The notes under the pieces were generated by a model, which saw nothing but the letters and a program-made list of their open reading frames with translations, was not told the origin of the DNA and searched no databases. From Pterobdella sp. o SKG-2022 (taxonomy: Eukaryota > Annelida > Clitellata > Hirudinida > Piscicolidae), in the NCBI GenBank assembly GCA_964035795.1, contig OZ038326.1:2142916-2206915 (forward strand): a stretch of 64,000 nucleotides of DNA, in the 5' to 3' direction. This document shows, one piece after another, positions 1-13,959 of the stretch (within the stretch, counting starts at the first letter, position 1; every line of letters starts with the position of its first letter). The position numbers and the translations under genes were made by a program.

Positions 1-1
1 A

Positions 2-700
2 CTAGGTGTAACTCTTGATTCTAGACTCAACTTTACACACTTTGTCTCTCAGATCATACAATCATCCAACTTTCATCTCCATGCGATCAGACAGGCACGC
101 AAGTTCCTACCCTCTGACACTGCCGTTGCTCTGATCATCTCTTTAGTTCTTTCAAGGATTGATTACTGTAACTCTCTTCTTTGTCGACTCCCGAACTGTC
201 TTATTTCTAAGTTGCAATCTCTCCAAAATCGCGCTGCTAAAACCGCTCTTCATGCCGACTACTATTCTTCATCTCACACCTGTCTTGATCGCCTCCATTG
301 GCTGCCGGTCGTACTAAGAGCCCAGTTCAAGTTGCTATGGCTCACGGCTAACATCTTATATTTTAATCAGCCGGCTTATTTATATGACCGTCTTTCCATT
401 AGACAGACTCCTGAGTCTCTCAGGTCTTCCAACTCTGGTTTATGCCTACATCAGCCTGTCTCTTCTAAACCTTTCTTACATCGCTCCTTCTCGCATATTG
501 CCCCTCACTTATGGAACTCTCTTCCACTTAATGTCCGTCTTTCACCTTCTCTTAAAATTTTTCGCAAGCGTTTAAAAACGCATCTTTATAGCCAAATTTC
601 TTTCTCATAGCCCTTCTGATTAGAACAGTGCCTCTGCAGCAAACCTAGTTTGCAAACTGCGCGCCCTACAAATAAAAATAATAATAATAATAAAAATGAC
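2..700 (+). mobile_element. CR1/L2-like non-LTR retrotransposon, 3' end of the reverse transcriptase ORF plus 3' UTR
   Basis: An open frame runs from base 2 to the stop at 608-610 and gives the C-terminal part of a jockey-superfamily reverse transcriptase. It has the markers of this tail: LDRLHWLPV near 282-308, QPAYLYDRLSIR near 368-401, and the segment HLWNSLP followed by a final KTHLY. The 3' UTR (611-668) is rich in GCGC and is followed by an (AAT)n tail at about 669-695, typical of CR1/L2 elements. The element is cut by the window edge, so its full length is unknown. Within the visible part the frame is intact, so this copy is younger than the one at 8.5-10.4 kb, whose 3' UTR is clearly related. 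Confidence 0.93.
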
Positions 701-1340
701 AAAAAACGATTAAAAATAGAAAGAATCATGACACCAACAATTTTTGGATAATTAGCTTTATCTAAAGTAATATTATTTCAACTATTAGAAATTAACATTT
801 TTTTTCGACACACAAGTACTATCTAGAAATCTAAAAGTATGTACAATTAAGCATACTATAAATGAATACACTAATTTCAAACACAGAGGGTAAGAATTTA
901 ATTATGTGGGTTGTAAAAATGCAAATTACCAACAATGCTTTCTAAAAAGTGATAACACTAATGAAAAGAAATGACAAATGGAAATGTTCCGAGTTTTCAT
1001 CAGATGCGTGGTTTTTAATGTGATTTTTGGATCCGATGATACAAACAGTTTTGGGAGGTTTTGTTTTCAATGGAGGTGTGTTTGTTGAAAATGATTTATA
1101 TAGAGTTTTAAACTTTTGTAAACGTGTTGAGAAAATTTCTGGAAACCACTTCCATTAAAATTTGTCAATTTTTAATTATTAAATGAACATATCATGAGAA
1201 ATTATATTTTGTGACTCAAAATAAAGCATTTGTTTGCATTTATTTAGCATAAAACTCATTCAAAATAGAACATCAGTTGCTTCAAGACAACGAAACTAGA
1301 AAATTTAACAATTTGAAAGTGAATTCACTCAAAAATAGGC
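701..1340. other. AT-rich spacer, no gene seen
   Basis: AT-rich sequence between the LINE tail and the first candidate exon. No convincing coding segment, RNA or repeat was seen. Confidence 0.5.
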
Positions 1341-2818
1341 ATGGACCGTGTTGATTTAGTGAAAGATTTAACGTCAGAATATAGAAGCCCGCCAACGGAG
1401 AGTGTTAGGTAATGGAGGCTTTAATCTCTTCAAGATGCAATAAAAAAAGAATAATTGGATGAAAATAATTTGGAAATTACAAATATTTCCAATAGAAATC
1501 CTATGATTAGATTCAATTGGTTATAAGGTATTATTAATTGTCAATTAGTGTTCGTTTTGGTGTGTTTCTTTGGAAACATATAACAATTTTATTGGATAGT
1601 ATACATAGAATTTGGTGATATTTGAAAAATTTGAATGAATTGAACTTTTACACCTTGTCCAATTATGAACAAATTTATAATTTTTTATTGATTAAAATAT
1701 AGTATTAATAATTTTTTTTAAAATTTGGAAATTATATTTTGCTAACTTTAATACAAAGAAGAAATTTCGAAAAGATTATTCGAGGGTAATTCATCATGCG
1801 AAAAAGATTTTCCATAAAAGAATATTTTTAAAATTTAATATTCTATTTTTTCACATGTTATTTCAGTCTCTGTTTATGAAAGGAAAGAGCACGATAAAGC
1901 AAGCGAAAAATTTGGCAATCGTCATGCTAGGGTGCGTTTGTTTTTGAAGGCAATTATGTCTTCATTTCACACTTTTTCAAGTTTTTTCCAATCTTTTTAC
2001 TCATTTTTTTGGTGGTATTATTTTTACTAAATATGGAATCATTTAGAAATTTTTGGATCGTTTTGAGATTGTGAGTTTTTGAACTGGAATTTGTCAAAAA
2101 CTTTTTCGAATCGGAAAAAACTCGCCTTTAGGAAATCAAACAAGGAAAAAAATTTGAAATAGGAAAACAAAAAATAATTTTTGAATAAATAGTCATAAAT
2201 AAATAAATTTTGATTTAACACCTATCGCATTTGCGCACTCTAACAATCCATAAAATGACTTCCTACTGTATGGCTATATGCGATAAGAAAAATTCAAAAA
2301 TATTCCACACATTCAACTTAGAAAATGATTTTTGAACATTAGTTAAGTTATATAACTGAATATAAAGGATTTATGATCTAATAAATAGGAATTTTACCTA
2401 ATAAAGAAAGCAGTCTTTCTTATGCGCTAGGTCTAAATCATTTTTCTTGTAAAGAACTTCATAACTCGTCAGAAATTCATCCGCAATAATAACTCAAGGT
2501 TTTTGAAAAATTGCTGTAAAAAACATAGAAAACAATTAATTACTTTCTAAATTCAAAAAACATTATTCTTTTTCAAATTACTTTATCAGTATGAAAAGCT
2601 TGAAAAATTTGATTTAATTTCAAAATTTCATTTTATTGATGTCTAATATAAGTAATTTCCCATACTTTCTCATTTTACATTAATAAAAGATAATCTATTA
2701 AAATCAAAGATTAATTCTTTAAAATATTGCTCTACAGATACTGAAGCATTCTAATGACAATTGGATGAGAAAATGCAAAGGGACTAAAATGATGAATGAC
2801 TGGCTTGTTGAAAGATAA
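1341..2818 (+). CDS. Possible small three-exon gene, 68 residues, function unknown
   Basis: Three short coding-looking segments join in one frame: 1341-1401 (starts ATG, begins MDRVDLVKDL), 1867-1931 (after TTTCAG; contains YERKEHDK) and 2738-2818 (after CTACAG; ends NDWLVER and TAA). The sum is 207 nt, 69 codons including the stop. The first donor would be GTGTTA; a better-looking GTAATG lies 7 nt further on but breaks the frame unless another exon is used. The second donor is GTGCGT. The product would be small, very basic and highly charged, with no signal peptide or membrane segment. I do not recognise the family. The support is frame continuity and base composition richer in G and C than the flanks; a chance combination in AT-rich DNA cannot be excluded. 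Confidence 0.38.
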
Positions 2819-5800
2819 GCAAACACCTTAATTGAAAAAAAAAAATAGTTTTTTTTTTGTTTAAAATTTTTTATGAAAATATTTCACTAGACAAAAATTT
2901 ATTGTTGAGAATCTTTTTCGCATTAAAATGTAAAACTATAAATTTTTCAAATTTTTACGCATATCTATAACAGAATTTTTTTATTAACTATACAAAATGT
3001 AGAATACATCAGTATTATCTGGAATAAACAAGGATACTTGAAAAAAATGGAAAATATATTTCAAAACTGTTAATTCACTGAAATAAAATTGAAATATATA
3101 AGTCAATAAATTAAAAAATATTAATTAAATAAAAATAAAATGTATAACCCTGAAACAATGGTTTGAAAACATGCAAATTGAATTGAATAGCTCAAACCTA
3201 AAATGCATCTTCACTATGAATTAAATACAATACAAATACATTAAATATACATGTAGCATCAATATAAATAACTTTGAGAATTAAACAATAATATTTCATG
3301 AGAACAAAGAAGTACAAATTTAATTAAAGAAAAAGATAGAAAAAATTCAACATAAATTAATTAAATTTAAAAGATAAATTATACATGGAGTATTTTTAAA
3401 AAATATAATATTATATATTATATAAAAATAAAATATATGTTTTTGGAAAGTTATATTATATTCATTTTCAATATGATTTCGGTGAGTTAGGCCTTATCAT
3501 AAAAAATAAATTTTATAATGTGGTCTAACTTATCAAAAAATTAGAATTTTTTATAAAATAAAGTTTCTACAATAGTTATTTTTGAAGTTAAAATAAAAAA
3601 ATTATTAATCAAAAAGATACATGAAATGTGTCTAAAAGATTACACCATATTCCTTATATATAAGCAGTTTGACATGAATTCAAACAAAATATTACTTATT
3701 TATCTATAGTAACTTGTACTACTGTAAAGCTTTTCATACAATCAATCAATATAGACTCAGTAACATTCCAATCTCTACTTCAAAAATCAAAATCTTCTCA
3801 ATATTAACTAAAAATCTATAATTTTTTTTAAAATGCCACAAATGCTGCCAACATTTTTTCACAAAATACATCAAAACACGCTCTTGAAGCTTCACAAACA
3901 CACGGACACCTTTCAAGACAAGCATGTTTTCAATGCTAAACACACTTGCATCCGCCATTTAACGCATTTTATATATCCGTGCCTCGTTATTTTTGCTGGT
4001 TTGTTCATAAAGTGCTTGTTTGTTGTTGGGTTATTCAAGTGTTTTTGAGGACATTGTACAATGTTTTGTGTGTTTTTGTCATTGGTATTATTTGTTGGTT
4101 ATATTCATAAAGCAAATTGAATGGGTCTTTTTATACACATAAACATGAGTGGAAGACTTCATTTTTTAAAAAGTTAATTGAAAAATAAATAAAATTAGCT
4201 TAATAAAGCTACTTCTAATATTTAAATAATAGCACTCTATTTTTCAGATGTTTATAAATATTTTCATCGATTTACCGTTTCTTTTATGTACTCTCATTCA
4301 GTGAATTTCATAATTTTTTGGAATTCCCCATTTTTAAATCATTAATCTTAATACCTATAAATTACCCGTTCAAATTTAAATGTTAAGTTCCTCATGTCCA
4401 AACAGTATTTTTGTTTATAAGAATATAAAATTTAAATTTTTAGTACTAAATCATTCAATGACTGAAGTTATTGTTTTTTCCCAAAGTATTTCCAAAAAAT
4501 TTCAGAAAAACTTGATTTACTTTTGGAAAGGTTTTTAATTTTTTAAACAGCAAAACAACAAAAAAAAAAACTCGACGGGATTTTTTTAAATAAAAATAAT
4601 TCAATAAGTTTAAATACTTTAATCACATTAAATAAAGTGAAATGAAAACTTTGGCTGAACTATGAAAAAATATCCTCCACGATCTAAAATATTCTTCTTT
4701 GCAGAAACGTGTTTGTGAATAACTTTTCATCTATTGATTTATTGTATTTCGGTTTTTCATGTTTTTTCGTAATTTTTATGCAGGAAAGTTATTTTTTCAC
4801 ATTATATTTGACACTTTTTAATTTGAGTGAAAAAATTTCATGAAAACATAAATAAATTTTTACTATCTTTCTTTAAAAATATATAACATAAAAATTGAAA
4901 AAAAAAAATAATCACTGAAAAAAATAAACATTATTTTGAAAAATATAAAAAGTTCAAATAACCTGGCAGCAAGATTATAGACAAACAGAAAAACGTAAGA
5001 ATTTTTGAAGTCATTGCAGTTTGATGTCTTCCTTTTCCTCCAGTTTCATTAATCATTTACCACCTATTTTCTTTTAGAAATTTTTGTTTTTTCACACTTT
5101 CTCTTATGACTGAATTTAGTTTTTGTTATTTCAATTAAAATTTAGTTTTCTTAAATTGTTCCAAATGAAAAGATAATGTTCCAAGTTCTTTCTTATTCAC
5201 AGTTTTTCTGAAATAAATAATTAAATTTTCAACGAAAAATTCTTACCTTTGAACAAAAATAAGCGTTTGACTCTACAGAAGTTTCATAGTCAAATACTTT
5301 GTTGATAATCAAATTTTCCGATCGTTCTGTTATAAAGAATGACTTTTGAAAAACAATTGTATCGGTCGTCCAAATGAGATAAGTTAAAAATATAATTTCA
5401 ACATAGACGCTTGCTCTAAAAAACAGTAATGAGGATGATGATGATGAGGAAGATGATGGTGGTAATTATGAGGATAAGAATGATGATGAGGTGGGAAGTA
5501 TTTTGATGCAAATGAGGAAAGTATTAATGATGATGGTGGTTTTGACGGTGGGAGGGATAAAAAAATGATGAATTATTGGAAAATTTAAAAAAAAAACAAT
5601 GAAGTTGATCATTGAAAAATAATAATGCAAATAAATTTGAAAAAAGCTATAATAACAAAGTTCTGAAAACAAACAATAAAAATCAATACAAGCTGATTCC
5701 CAGTACCAATTTATGGATTCATACGCCGTAAAAAACTTGAACAATTTTTGAGCATTTTTTATATTATCTTATAAGATATTTTTTTGTTGGACCTGATGGT

Positions 5801-8551
5801 GGAGGCTCGATCCCCACCTAGATATTTTTTTGAATGTTTTTTTATGTGAATGTTAATGTATTTAATATGAAAAATCAATTGGTGTTTTTATTACTCACAT
5901 GAAGTTAGTTTTTTTCAGTTTTTTTAAAATTGAATTCGAATTTTATTTCCAAACTTTCAAAAGCTGTCCATTGTAGTTTATTTTTATTGCTACACTTTTT
6001 CCTTGTTGAAAACTGCTGAAAATTTTCACAAAATTGATACCTACTTTCAGTGAAATAATTTTGAAACAAAATTTTCAGAAAAAGGTTGATAACAGTTATT
6101 TCTGGATTTTTATGTAAAATGATGATTTAAAGTTTACTTCTAAAATAAACTTTTACAGACAGTTAATCAACTATTTTTTCTATGAAAATTTTTTTAAAAA
6201 CTTTCAAATTTTGTTGATTTTCACAGTATTTTCTTTTGAACAAAACTGTTTCGGACCTTTTACACCCTTATTTATATAGTCTCTTTTTGCCTGCATTCTT
6301 GTTTGTGCGCATGCTTTTTACAAATATATCAATCTTTTTCCTCATAAGTTTGCTTCTTTTTTAAAATAATCTATTTTTCAAAAATATTAAAATAAAATTA
6401 TAAACAAAAAATTTTATGTATATTTTGTTTCATAAAAGATATATTTGACAAGCACATTTAATTATGATCTGGGAGACACAAAGGCAAAAAAGTTTTCAAA
6501 AACGTGGTCTAGACTCTTCCAAAACGAATCTTTGCGTAGTATCACAGCAATAAAATAAACTTTCTAATTAACCTTGACTTCGCTTCTATGGCTGCCATTA
6601 GCACTGACCTACGACCCTGAATGGACTAATTACTTATAAATACCACCTCACCCATAAATCCATTGTCCCTTTTCAAATATCAAAAATTCTGTGCTGCTTC
6701 CATTCTGGCGTTTATTATATAGTTTTCTATGTTTACTTCACTCTCTTTAATCATCTCCGCTAAGCACATTTTTATGAGGAAGACGTAAAATTAGTAATAG
6801 ATTTTCGTCGAGTCTTTTTAGGGCTGTTAACGAAGACAGGGCGAATTGTTGAGCTGTGACGGAACTAAATTCAATTATCCACATATAAAATATCTTTGCG
6901 ATCTTTAATCTTTGAAACTTCAAATACACTAGAGCGAATTTCCTAATTTAATTATACTTTAACAATAATTTTTTCTTGTATTTTTTAATTCAATGAATTC
7001 ATGATTGAAACTAGAGGCAAATGAAAAAACTTTGAAATTATTTCTTAAAAAATAAAGAAAAATACGCAATCTCTAGTTGAAGTAATCGAAAACCAAATTA
7101 TCTCTCAAGTTATAGCTCAAATGAACCTCAAATATATTTATTTTTTTTGCTCGATTTTAATCAGTGCACGATCTCGAACCCGGATCAATGGCTACTTTGG
7201 TGTAATGGCTCCTTTGTTTGCTTACACTTTCCTTCATCAATTAATACACCATCCTCTCACTAGCGTTATTAATTACTGTACAAATGGAAATTCGTAGATA
7301 GATAAATCTTAGAATATTTTGTATTTTCGGTATTAATCTAGAAAAATTTTGATTTTCTAACAAATTTATCGTAATTTTAAATTTAAAAATCTCTTGGTTT
7401 CCAAAATTTCCTCAAACTCAAATCTCTTATAAAATATAAATATGAACCAGTTGAATTGAGGGTTTTCAAAATTTTCGAGGTGTCTGCCAATCGATCAACA
7501 TCAAGCACTTTATTTACAGATAGACCTATAAGCAAAACGTCATCGTTCAACTAATTTCGTCCCCCTATTCATAATTCATACACACTATCGTTTTTCAATT
7601 CTTTTTTGCGCGGTGTGATTTGTTGCTAAAAGATATAAAAATAAGACTTTTTTTGCAGTTTATATTGCTTATTTTTTTATTCATTTGTTTGTTTTTTTTT
7701 TCTCCAAATAAATAGTCTATTTACCCACTTCAACTATTCATTTGGTTTCACCCACAATGAGTAGTTTCGTTTCTTTTTTCATATTTCATTCATTTGTTTA
7801 TTTTTTCAATTGAACTACACGATCTAAGCAGACAGTAGAATTTTTAAATTTAATTACGTTCTAAGCATAAATAATATAAAACTTTTAAAAACTTGATTCG
7901 GAACGCCCTCATTAAAACTTTCTTAGCACCAAATCTTCGATTTCTGCTACATTCATCATTGTTATCATCATTACATCAGACTCTGAACTTTTTATTGACC
8001 TTGGAAACAGTTATCAGAATATCACTAGGTATTCTCGACAGACTTTTAGTGGCATTTTTGTGTACTAAAAAAATTCTCCGTTATTGGAAGGTTTTTCAAA
8101 ATTGAGTATATTTCAAAATTTTTTTTTATCAAGTCGAAATATTTAATATTTGTTTGGATCTAGTTACGCAGGTTCAAAAAATTTTGGTCAATATAAAAAT
8201 ATAATGGTCATTTTACATGAAAATTGATTATTCCGTTTGAAAAGGAGTAAAACAAGAAAAGGGTTTAAATACATTAAATCTTTTACTATTATATAAAATT
8301 ATTTTTCAAAATTTTCATTAAAAAAAATAAAAATATTTTCAACAAAACACGATGGCTCTTATTGAATAAGTCCCGTTTAATGCGCTTTTGAGATTGTAAT
8401 TTTTTAATAACAGATCCGTTTATGTGATTTCTTTCATTCTTTTTTATTTTTTTGCATCAAAACGAAATGGTTGAAAAATTATTCAAATTGAATTCGAGAG
8501 TTTTAATTCTTGGAGCACAATTCTTTTCTGTTTTGAATTTCAAGTTGAATT
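2819..8551. other. AT-rich gene-poor region
   Basis: About 5.7 kb of AT-rich DNA in which no homologous coding segment was recognised. It holds a GAT-rich purine stretch at 5428-5580 and two short segments with a tRNA-type B box (about 5786-5820 forward, about 7160-7214 reverse) that may be SINE fragments. The open frames present (for example 3833-4048, 6747-6929 and 7893-8105) have biased composition and no family signature. Confidence 0.5.
5428..5580 (+). repeat. GAT/GAG-rich purine-biased low-complexity repeat
   Basis: The plus strand is a degenerate run of gatgatgatgag-type units with almost no pyrimidine except T, that is, an imperfect trinucleotide repeat. It interrupts otherwise ordinary AT-rich DNA. 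The reverse-strand open frame across it is a by-product of the repeat. Confidence 0.75.
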
Positions 8552-8552
8552 A

Positions 8553-8588
<36 letters not shown>

Positions 8589-10428
8589 GCTTTTTATAGC
8601 GCACAGTTATCAATTCAAGATTGCTTCAGAGGCGCTCAAGGTTTGTAAGAGATTATGACTGAGAATATTTGTAGTATAAGTGAGTTTTCAAAAGTTTGCG
8701 AAAGTACATGAGAGAAGGCGATGAGCGCAATTAGAAGGAAGTGAATTCCACAGACGTGGTGAGAAAAAGAGCTACTAGTAAACAAGCCTGAAGAAACAGG
8801 TTAATGAAGCTGGAGACCAGAGTGCAAGGATCTGAGTGGTTGACGTGTGTGTCTGATTGACAAAAGATCAAAAAGATAAGCAGGTTGTTCAAGCTTGAGA
8901 GTGCATGCAATGAGCCAAAGTAATTTAAACTTGCATCTTTGGGAGACAGGTAGCCAGTGCAAACGATCAAGACAGTCGCTGGAAAAGCTGAAATAATCAG
9001 CTTGCAGAACCGTCTTGGCCGCGTGGTTTTTCAGGGCTTGAAGTTTGCATAAAAGATAATTTGGCTGCCCGCAAAGAAGAGAATTACAGTAGTTCAATCT
9101 GGAAAGAACTAGTGAGATAAAGAGGGCATTAGCAGTGGAAAGAAGTAAGAATTTGCGTACTTGTTTTATGGCATAGATATAGAAATTGGAAGATTGGATT
9201 ATTTGAGAAATAAAGTGAGCAAAGTTCAAATTTGAATCCAAGGTGACACCTAAGATTTTAAGCTTGGAAGACATAGAAAGTGTGGTGCCGTCGAGAGTTA
9301 CCACAGAAGGGAGATTGTATTTTGCTAAAAGACGAGAGCTGCCGACAAACATCACCTCACTCTTAGTAGGGTTTAGTTTCAGTTGGCTTTGGAAAAACCA
9401 GGAGTTTAGAGCGGAAAGACAACTGGATAATTTAAAGAGTGGGGCTAGGATCTGGGTGAAAGACTCCGGTGAAAAGAGTGATGTCATCAGCGAACTGGTG
9501 AAAAAGCAAGTCGTGCTGTACGATAATGCTACACATGGGTGATGTATAAAGAGAGAAGAGGATTGATCCCAGAACGGAGCCCTGCGGCACGCCTGAGTTG
9601 AGTGATGTAAGAGAAGAAGAGAAATTGTCCATTTTAACGAACTGAGAACGTTGAGAAAGGTAAAAGCGAAACCAAGAAAGAGCTAGATCAGAAATATTGA
9701 AGTGTCTATTCAGAATATCAATTAAGATATTGTGATCGAGAGTGTCAAAAGCAGCAGAAAGGTCTAGCGAAACCAAAACGGCCGCATGTTCATTAGCGCA
9801 GATGTGGCGAAGACTGTCAGTGATGCGTAAGAGTGTAGTTTCTGTTGAGTGGTGCTTGCGATATGCTGATTGGAAAGGATTAAAATTAGGAGATGATGAA
9901 ACGTGAGAAGTTATTCTGGAATGAACGAGTCTTTCGATAATTTTTGAAATGGTGCTCAAGTTAGAAATAGGGCGGTAGTTCGAAGGAATGGTAGGGTCCA
10001 AATTGCCTTTCTTAAGCAAAGGGAGAACTTGTGCTGTTTTAAAGGAGGCGGGGAATATTGCTTGTGAAAAAGACAAGTTGGTAAGTTTGGAAATTATTGG
10101 AGCAAAGAGGTGAGAAAAGCATTTTAAAGTGGATGTGGGGATTAAGTCTAATAGAGAAGATTTGTTGGGTAAAGAGCGAATTAGCCTACTCACTTCTTCA
10201 ATACTGACAAATGAAAAATAAGAGTGGTGTTCGATTGTCTGATAGAATAGGGTCTGTGCAGCGCAAAATGAACGTTGGCAAAGATTTGTGAATAAGAACG
10301 ATTTTCTCTTTAAAAAAGAAACTAAAGGTATTCACAAGATTGATAGCTGCTGAAGAGCTGCGTGGCGGAGAAGGAGGAGATCTGTGTAGGATGGAGTTGA
10401 CAGTTTTCCAAAAAAGTAAGATAATTTT
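8552..10428 (-). mobile_element. CR1/L2-like non-LTR retrotransposon, 5'-truncated and decayed
   Basis: Read on the minus strand, the element begins inside the segment between endonuclease and reverse transcriptase (about 10428; WKTVNSILHR), runs through the RT core and ends in a (TAA)n tail (plus strand 8558-8586). Visible motifs include NYRPISNLS, the SLDLSAAFDTLDH block, SGVPQGSVLGS and the catalytic FADD. A frameshift near 9470-9490 separates the part ending FADDITLF from the rest. A second disruption near 8800 breaks the C-terminal LWNSLP-type tail. The copy is therefore non-functional. Its 3' UTR matches the element at 1-700 (a conserved GCCTCTG..AGCAA..AACTG.GCGC order). The 5' truncation and short tandem tail are the normal outcome of target-primed reverse transcription. 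Confidence 0.95.
8556..8587 (+). repeat. (TTA)n microsatellite, tail of the LINE
   Basis: A run of about ten ATT/TTA units marks the 3' terminus of the reverse-strand LINE. The equivalent tail of the LINE at the start of the window is (AAT)n on the plus strand. Confidence 0.9.
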
Positions 10429-13400
10429 ATTTTTTTTTTATTTTCATTTGATTTATTTTGACTAGAAAAATTGTTTTTTGTAAATTAAAAATTTTTTTTT
10501 TCTCATTTACTTTTAAAAAAACATCAATTTGAGTTTGAACATGATACTCATAATGACCCTTATGTAAAGTTTTCCAGACATTGTATATAGCTTTTGTTAA
10601 ATATTAAAAAAAATCGAATTTGAAAAATTTTTAATCACATTTATTGGTAAAAAAAACTAGTTTTATAAAAACACTATTTTCATCAAAAATTCTAGCTTTT
10701 GTCTTCAATAAATGTTTTTAAACATTTTTCAAATTTGAGGTTTTGTTGAAAAATTGATTTTTATAATATTAAATATGTTTATTTCATGCAATTGAATGGT
10801 TTTTTCATAATTTATTTATAATTTTTAATTATTGTTTCAATATAATATTTATATGTTATTAAGTGTGGGACCAGCTGAAACAACTAATATTGAATAATCT
10901 CTTCTTGATTTATCCTTAGTAACATATGTCGTCAGATATTCTCACTTCTACCTTCTCTCTTCTTTGAAAGGGTTTCTAAAAGGACGAATAAACACCATTT
11001 TAATCTATAGCTGAATGAAAAATTGCATTACCAACAACTCAAAATAGTTTTTCAAATTCTAGATAGTATATAAATAACTCTATAACTACTACTAAGAAAA
11101 AATATTTCTATAAATGTGCTAATTATACTGAGAAGATTTTCCAAATAAAATATCGATAAATAAATTAGTTTTTTGTATTTGAAAAAAATAGCTATAAAAT
11201 CTGTTTTTTAGACTGAAGCTAGTGTTTTATCGAAAGTTCTAGAAAAGTTTCTAAAAAACAAAAGTGGTGTTCCCAAATCACTTTGTCTTGGGTTGTTTTT
11301 GAAGAAAAAATATTCAAAGTGAATTTTAGTTTTATCATAGACAGTTTTCATGAGAAAAGCTGCTTTTGTTTTGCATTGGAAGGTTATTTTTTTTTCTGTT
11401 TTTTTTTAATTTTTTGTTTTTTAACGTTTTAATGTTGCAATTTGTTTGTTTATTTTCATAAAATTAAATATTATCAACCTATTTAACATCTCATGTTCAA
11501 AACCAATTCATTTTCATATGTTAAACTAATTCAATGAGCAAATTTTTAAAATACAAAAAATGAAATTCCAACAAAAAACCTGAAATTAATAAATTTTGCA
11601 AAAAACAATTGACGAATATAAAATACTCTTTAGAGAGACGAAGATATAAATTAGCTTTCAAAGGGAAAAAATGAATAAGAATAAATATAAATAAAAAATG
11701 GAATTAAACTTCAATCAAAAGTACTAATATGCAAAATAATTATAATTAAATGTGAAAATTTGGAAAATTCATGATTAATTTTCACTTGTATATTTATTTA
11801 TGAGAAATAATTCAATTTTAGAAAATTTAGCCAACTTGAATTTAATTAATTACTTAATGGAAAACTAGTATGAAAGTCAATAAAAATGTTATTAGAAAAT
11901 TAAATTTAAAATATTCATATATATACTGATTCAGAATATTTATGAATTAATTAATTTAAAATATTAGTATTTAAGTTAATTTAAAATTTATATATGAATC
12001 TATATAAAATTTCAAAAAAAAGAATGATAAATAGGATAATACCTAAATAAATAAAGATTCAATGTTTATCAAATAAAATGAAACAAACTAATATATAAAC
12101 TAACAGAGTTAATTAACAAAGAAATACCGATAAGTTAATTTATATATAAATTAATATAATTTTAATTTATTTATTTAGTGTGTTTTTACGCTCAAAATAA
12201 TTTGTAGTCAATAAGGTGACCCAAACTATAAAATATGCCCATCAAAGCAGATTCTCAATTATTCTGACAAAAACTCCGCGCTATATAAAAATAGTATCAA
12301 AAGCTTTATGTCAATAAAAAATTCATCGTGTTTTCATAATTCACATTATCATCAGAGCTTTTGGTGTTTTGGAATGCTGTTTTTGTTATCGACTTTCAAA
12401 ACTTACTTTCGAGGTTATAAACTCAAAACTATATTGTTAGTGTGCTAATGATTTAAGCATTAACTTACAAGCATTGTACTATGAATTTAATTAATATTCA
12501 AATACTAATTTTTTCCTCTTTAAACTGTGAACTGCTGCGTTTTGCACAGTTTTATTCTGACAGTTTCACTGTGCAGTCTTTTGAAACAGATCTCACCATT
12601 AAAATATAGAAACTTACTCAAAACATCCACCACAAATAGTTCTAACCCTACAAGGAAATAACTCTTAAAACCATTAAAATTGTTTGATGATCTATATGGA
12701 AAAGCAAGAAATAATAGAAATAATAGCATAATAAATAAAGGTCCCCCAATAACAGTGTGGTTTGGATCCTGGCAACTTGTTATAAAAGCTGGCCAGATGC
12801 TGCCACGTTTTTTATTTTTTTCATGAAATTTTCTTCTATTCAATAAGTTCTCCAACGTTTATTTTGTTTTTTTTTATAAGTTTTATTATTTCCTTTGTTT
12901 GCTTTTCGTTAAATTCATAGGTAAAAGTTTTTAAATAGATGAATTGTTGCCTTGCTGAGTTTAAATAAAGCTTTTCAGTGAAAATCATATCTTTTCTTAA
13001 TCAAACCACCGTAAAATTAGCATAAAAAGCTTGCCATCAATATTCAATTTCAGTGCAACTATATTTAAATTAACCATTAAAAGACAGTTTTCTCATCTTT
13101 ATAAAAAGTGAGATCTTAAAAAAATCGTTATAAATACATTTAAACCTTAACTTATCAAAATTTTGAATAAATTTTTTGAGTCTTTCATTTCTTAAGACAT
13201 TTTTCAGGCATAAACTCTATGAAAAGACCGTCCGGCAATATATGGCATGAGGAAAGGAACAAAAGCATTATGTCATTAAAACAATTTGTCTTGGGAACAC
13301 TAAAATGGCACAGTTGAAAGACAAATAGGCAGCTGGATACGAGAACATTAATGTTTCGAAAAAAAATCTTTGAGCACAAAAATTAACTTTTAAAATCAGA

Positions 13401-13959
13401 CCCGCAATGCTGCCTCGATGTTTTCGAGATGAAGCGATTGTTACCAGATTTTCGTTGAAGGGTTTTGAAGATTTAATTAAAATAAAATTAAATATTAATG
13501 GTATGTTGAGAAAAGCAAATAAAAATTCCAATTATTTGGTATGTATTTGATCTTTTAATACTGTTTTTGAAAAAAATGCGTGACTTGGTCGATTTGAAAT
13601 TTCTTCATTAAAGTCTACGACTACTTATCCAATTTGAAAAATTTATATAGCAATATCACAAACAAATTGTGTAATAAAGATTAAATTAAAGATTTGAGAA
13701 ATCCTAATTAAGTTTTATTGAGCGGAGCAAACAAGAAAGACACGATCGGAGACAAAGGCATAAATGAACTTTTATGACTTCTTCAGGAACAATTATTTTT
13801 GATTTCATTAATGCTTATTCCAGGCCTTTGAACCTACCAAATCGGTGAATTTTCAAAAAAATTCTAATTTTACTTTAATTTTTCACAATATTTTCAAGTT
13901 AAGATAAGATTCAAACTTAAGCATTTGGGGAATCATTTTTAATTTTACATAAAGCCTCG

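Noticed and set aside
3833..4048. Open frame of 71 codons, forward, and its reverse partner at 3746-3958
   Set aside because: Isolated frames in AT-rich DNA with no splice partners, family signature or codon pattern.
9243..9542. Forward open frame of 99 codons
   Set aside because: Antisense to the reverse-transcriptase frame of the LINE.
12520..12855. Reverse open frame of 111 codons with a hydrophobic stretch
   Set aside because: The hydrophobic part is Phe/Leu/Ile-rich as expected from poly-A/T composition; no transporter or receptor motif could be aligned.
13185..13531. Two overlapping reverse open frames
   Set aside because: They overlap in different frames, neither shows a domain, and the region has no clear splice signals.
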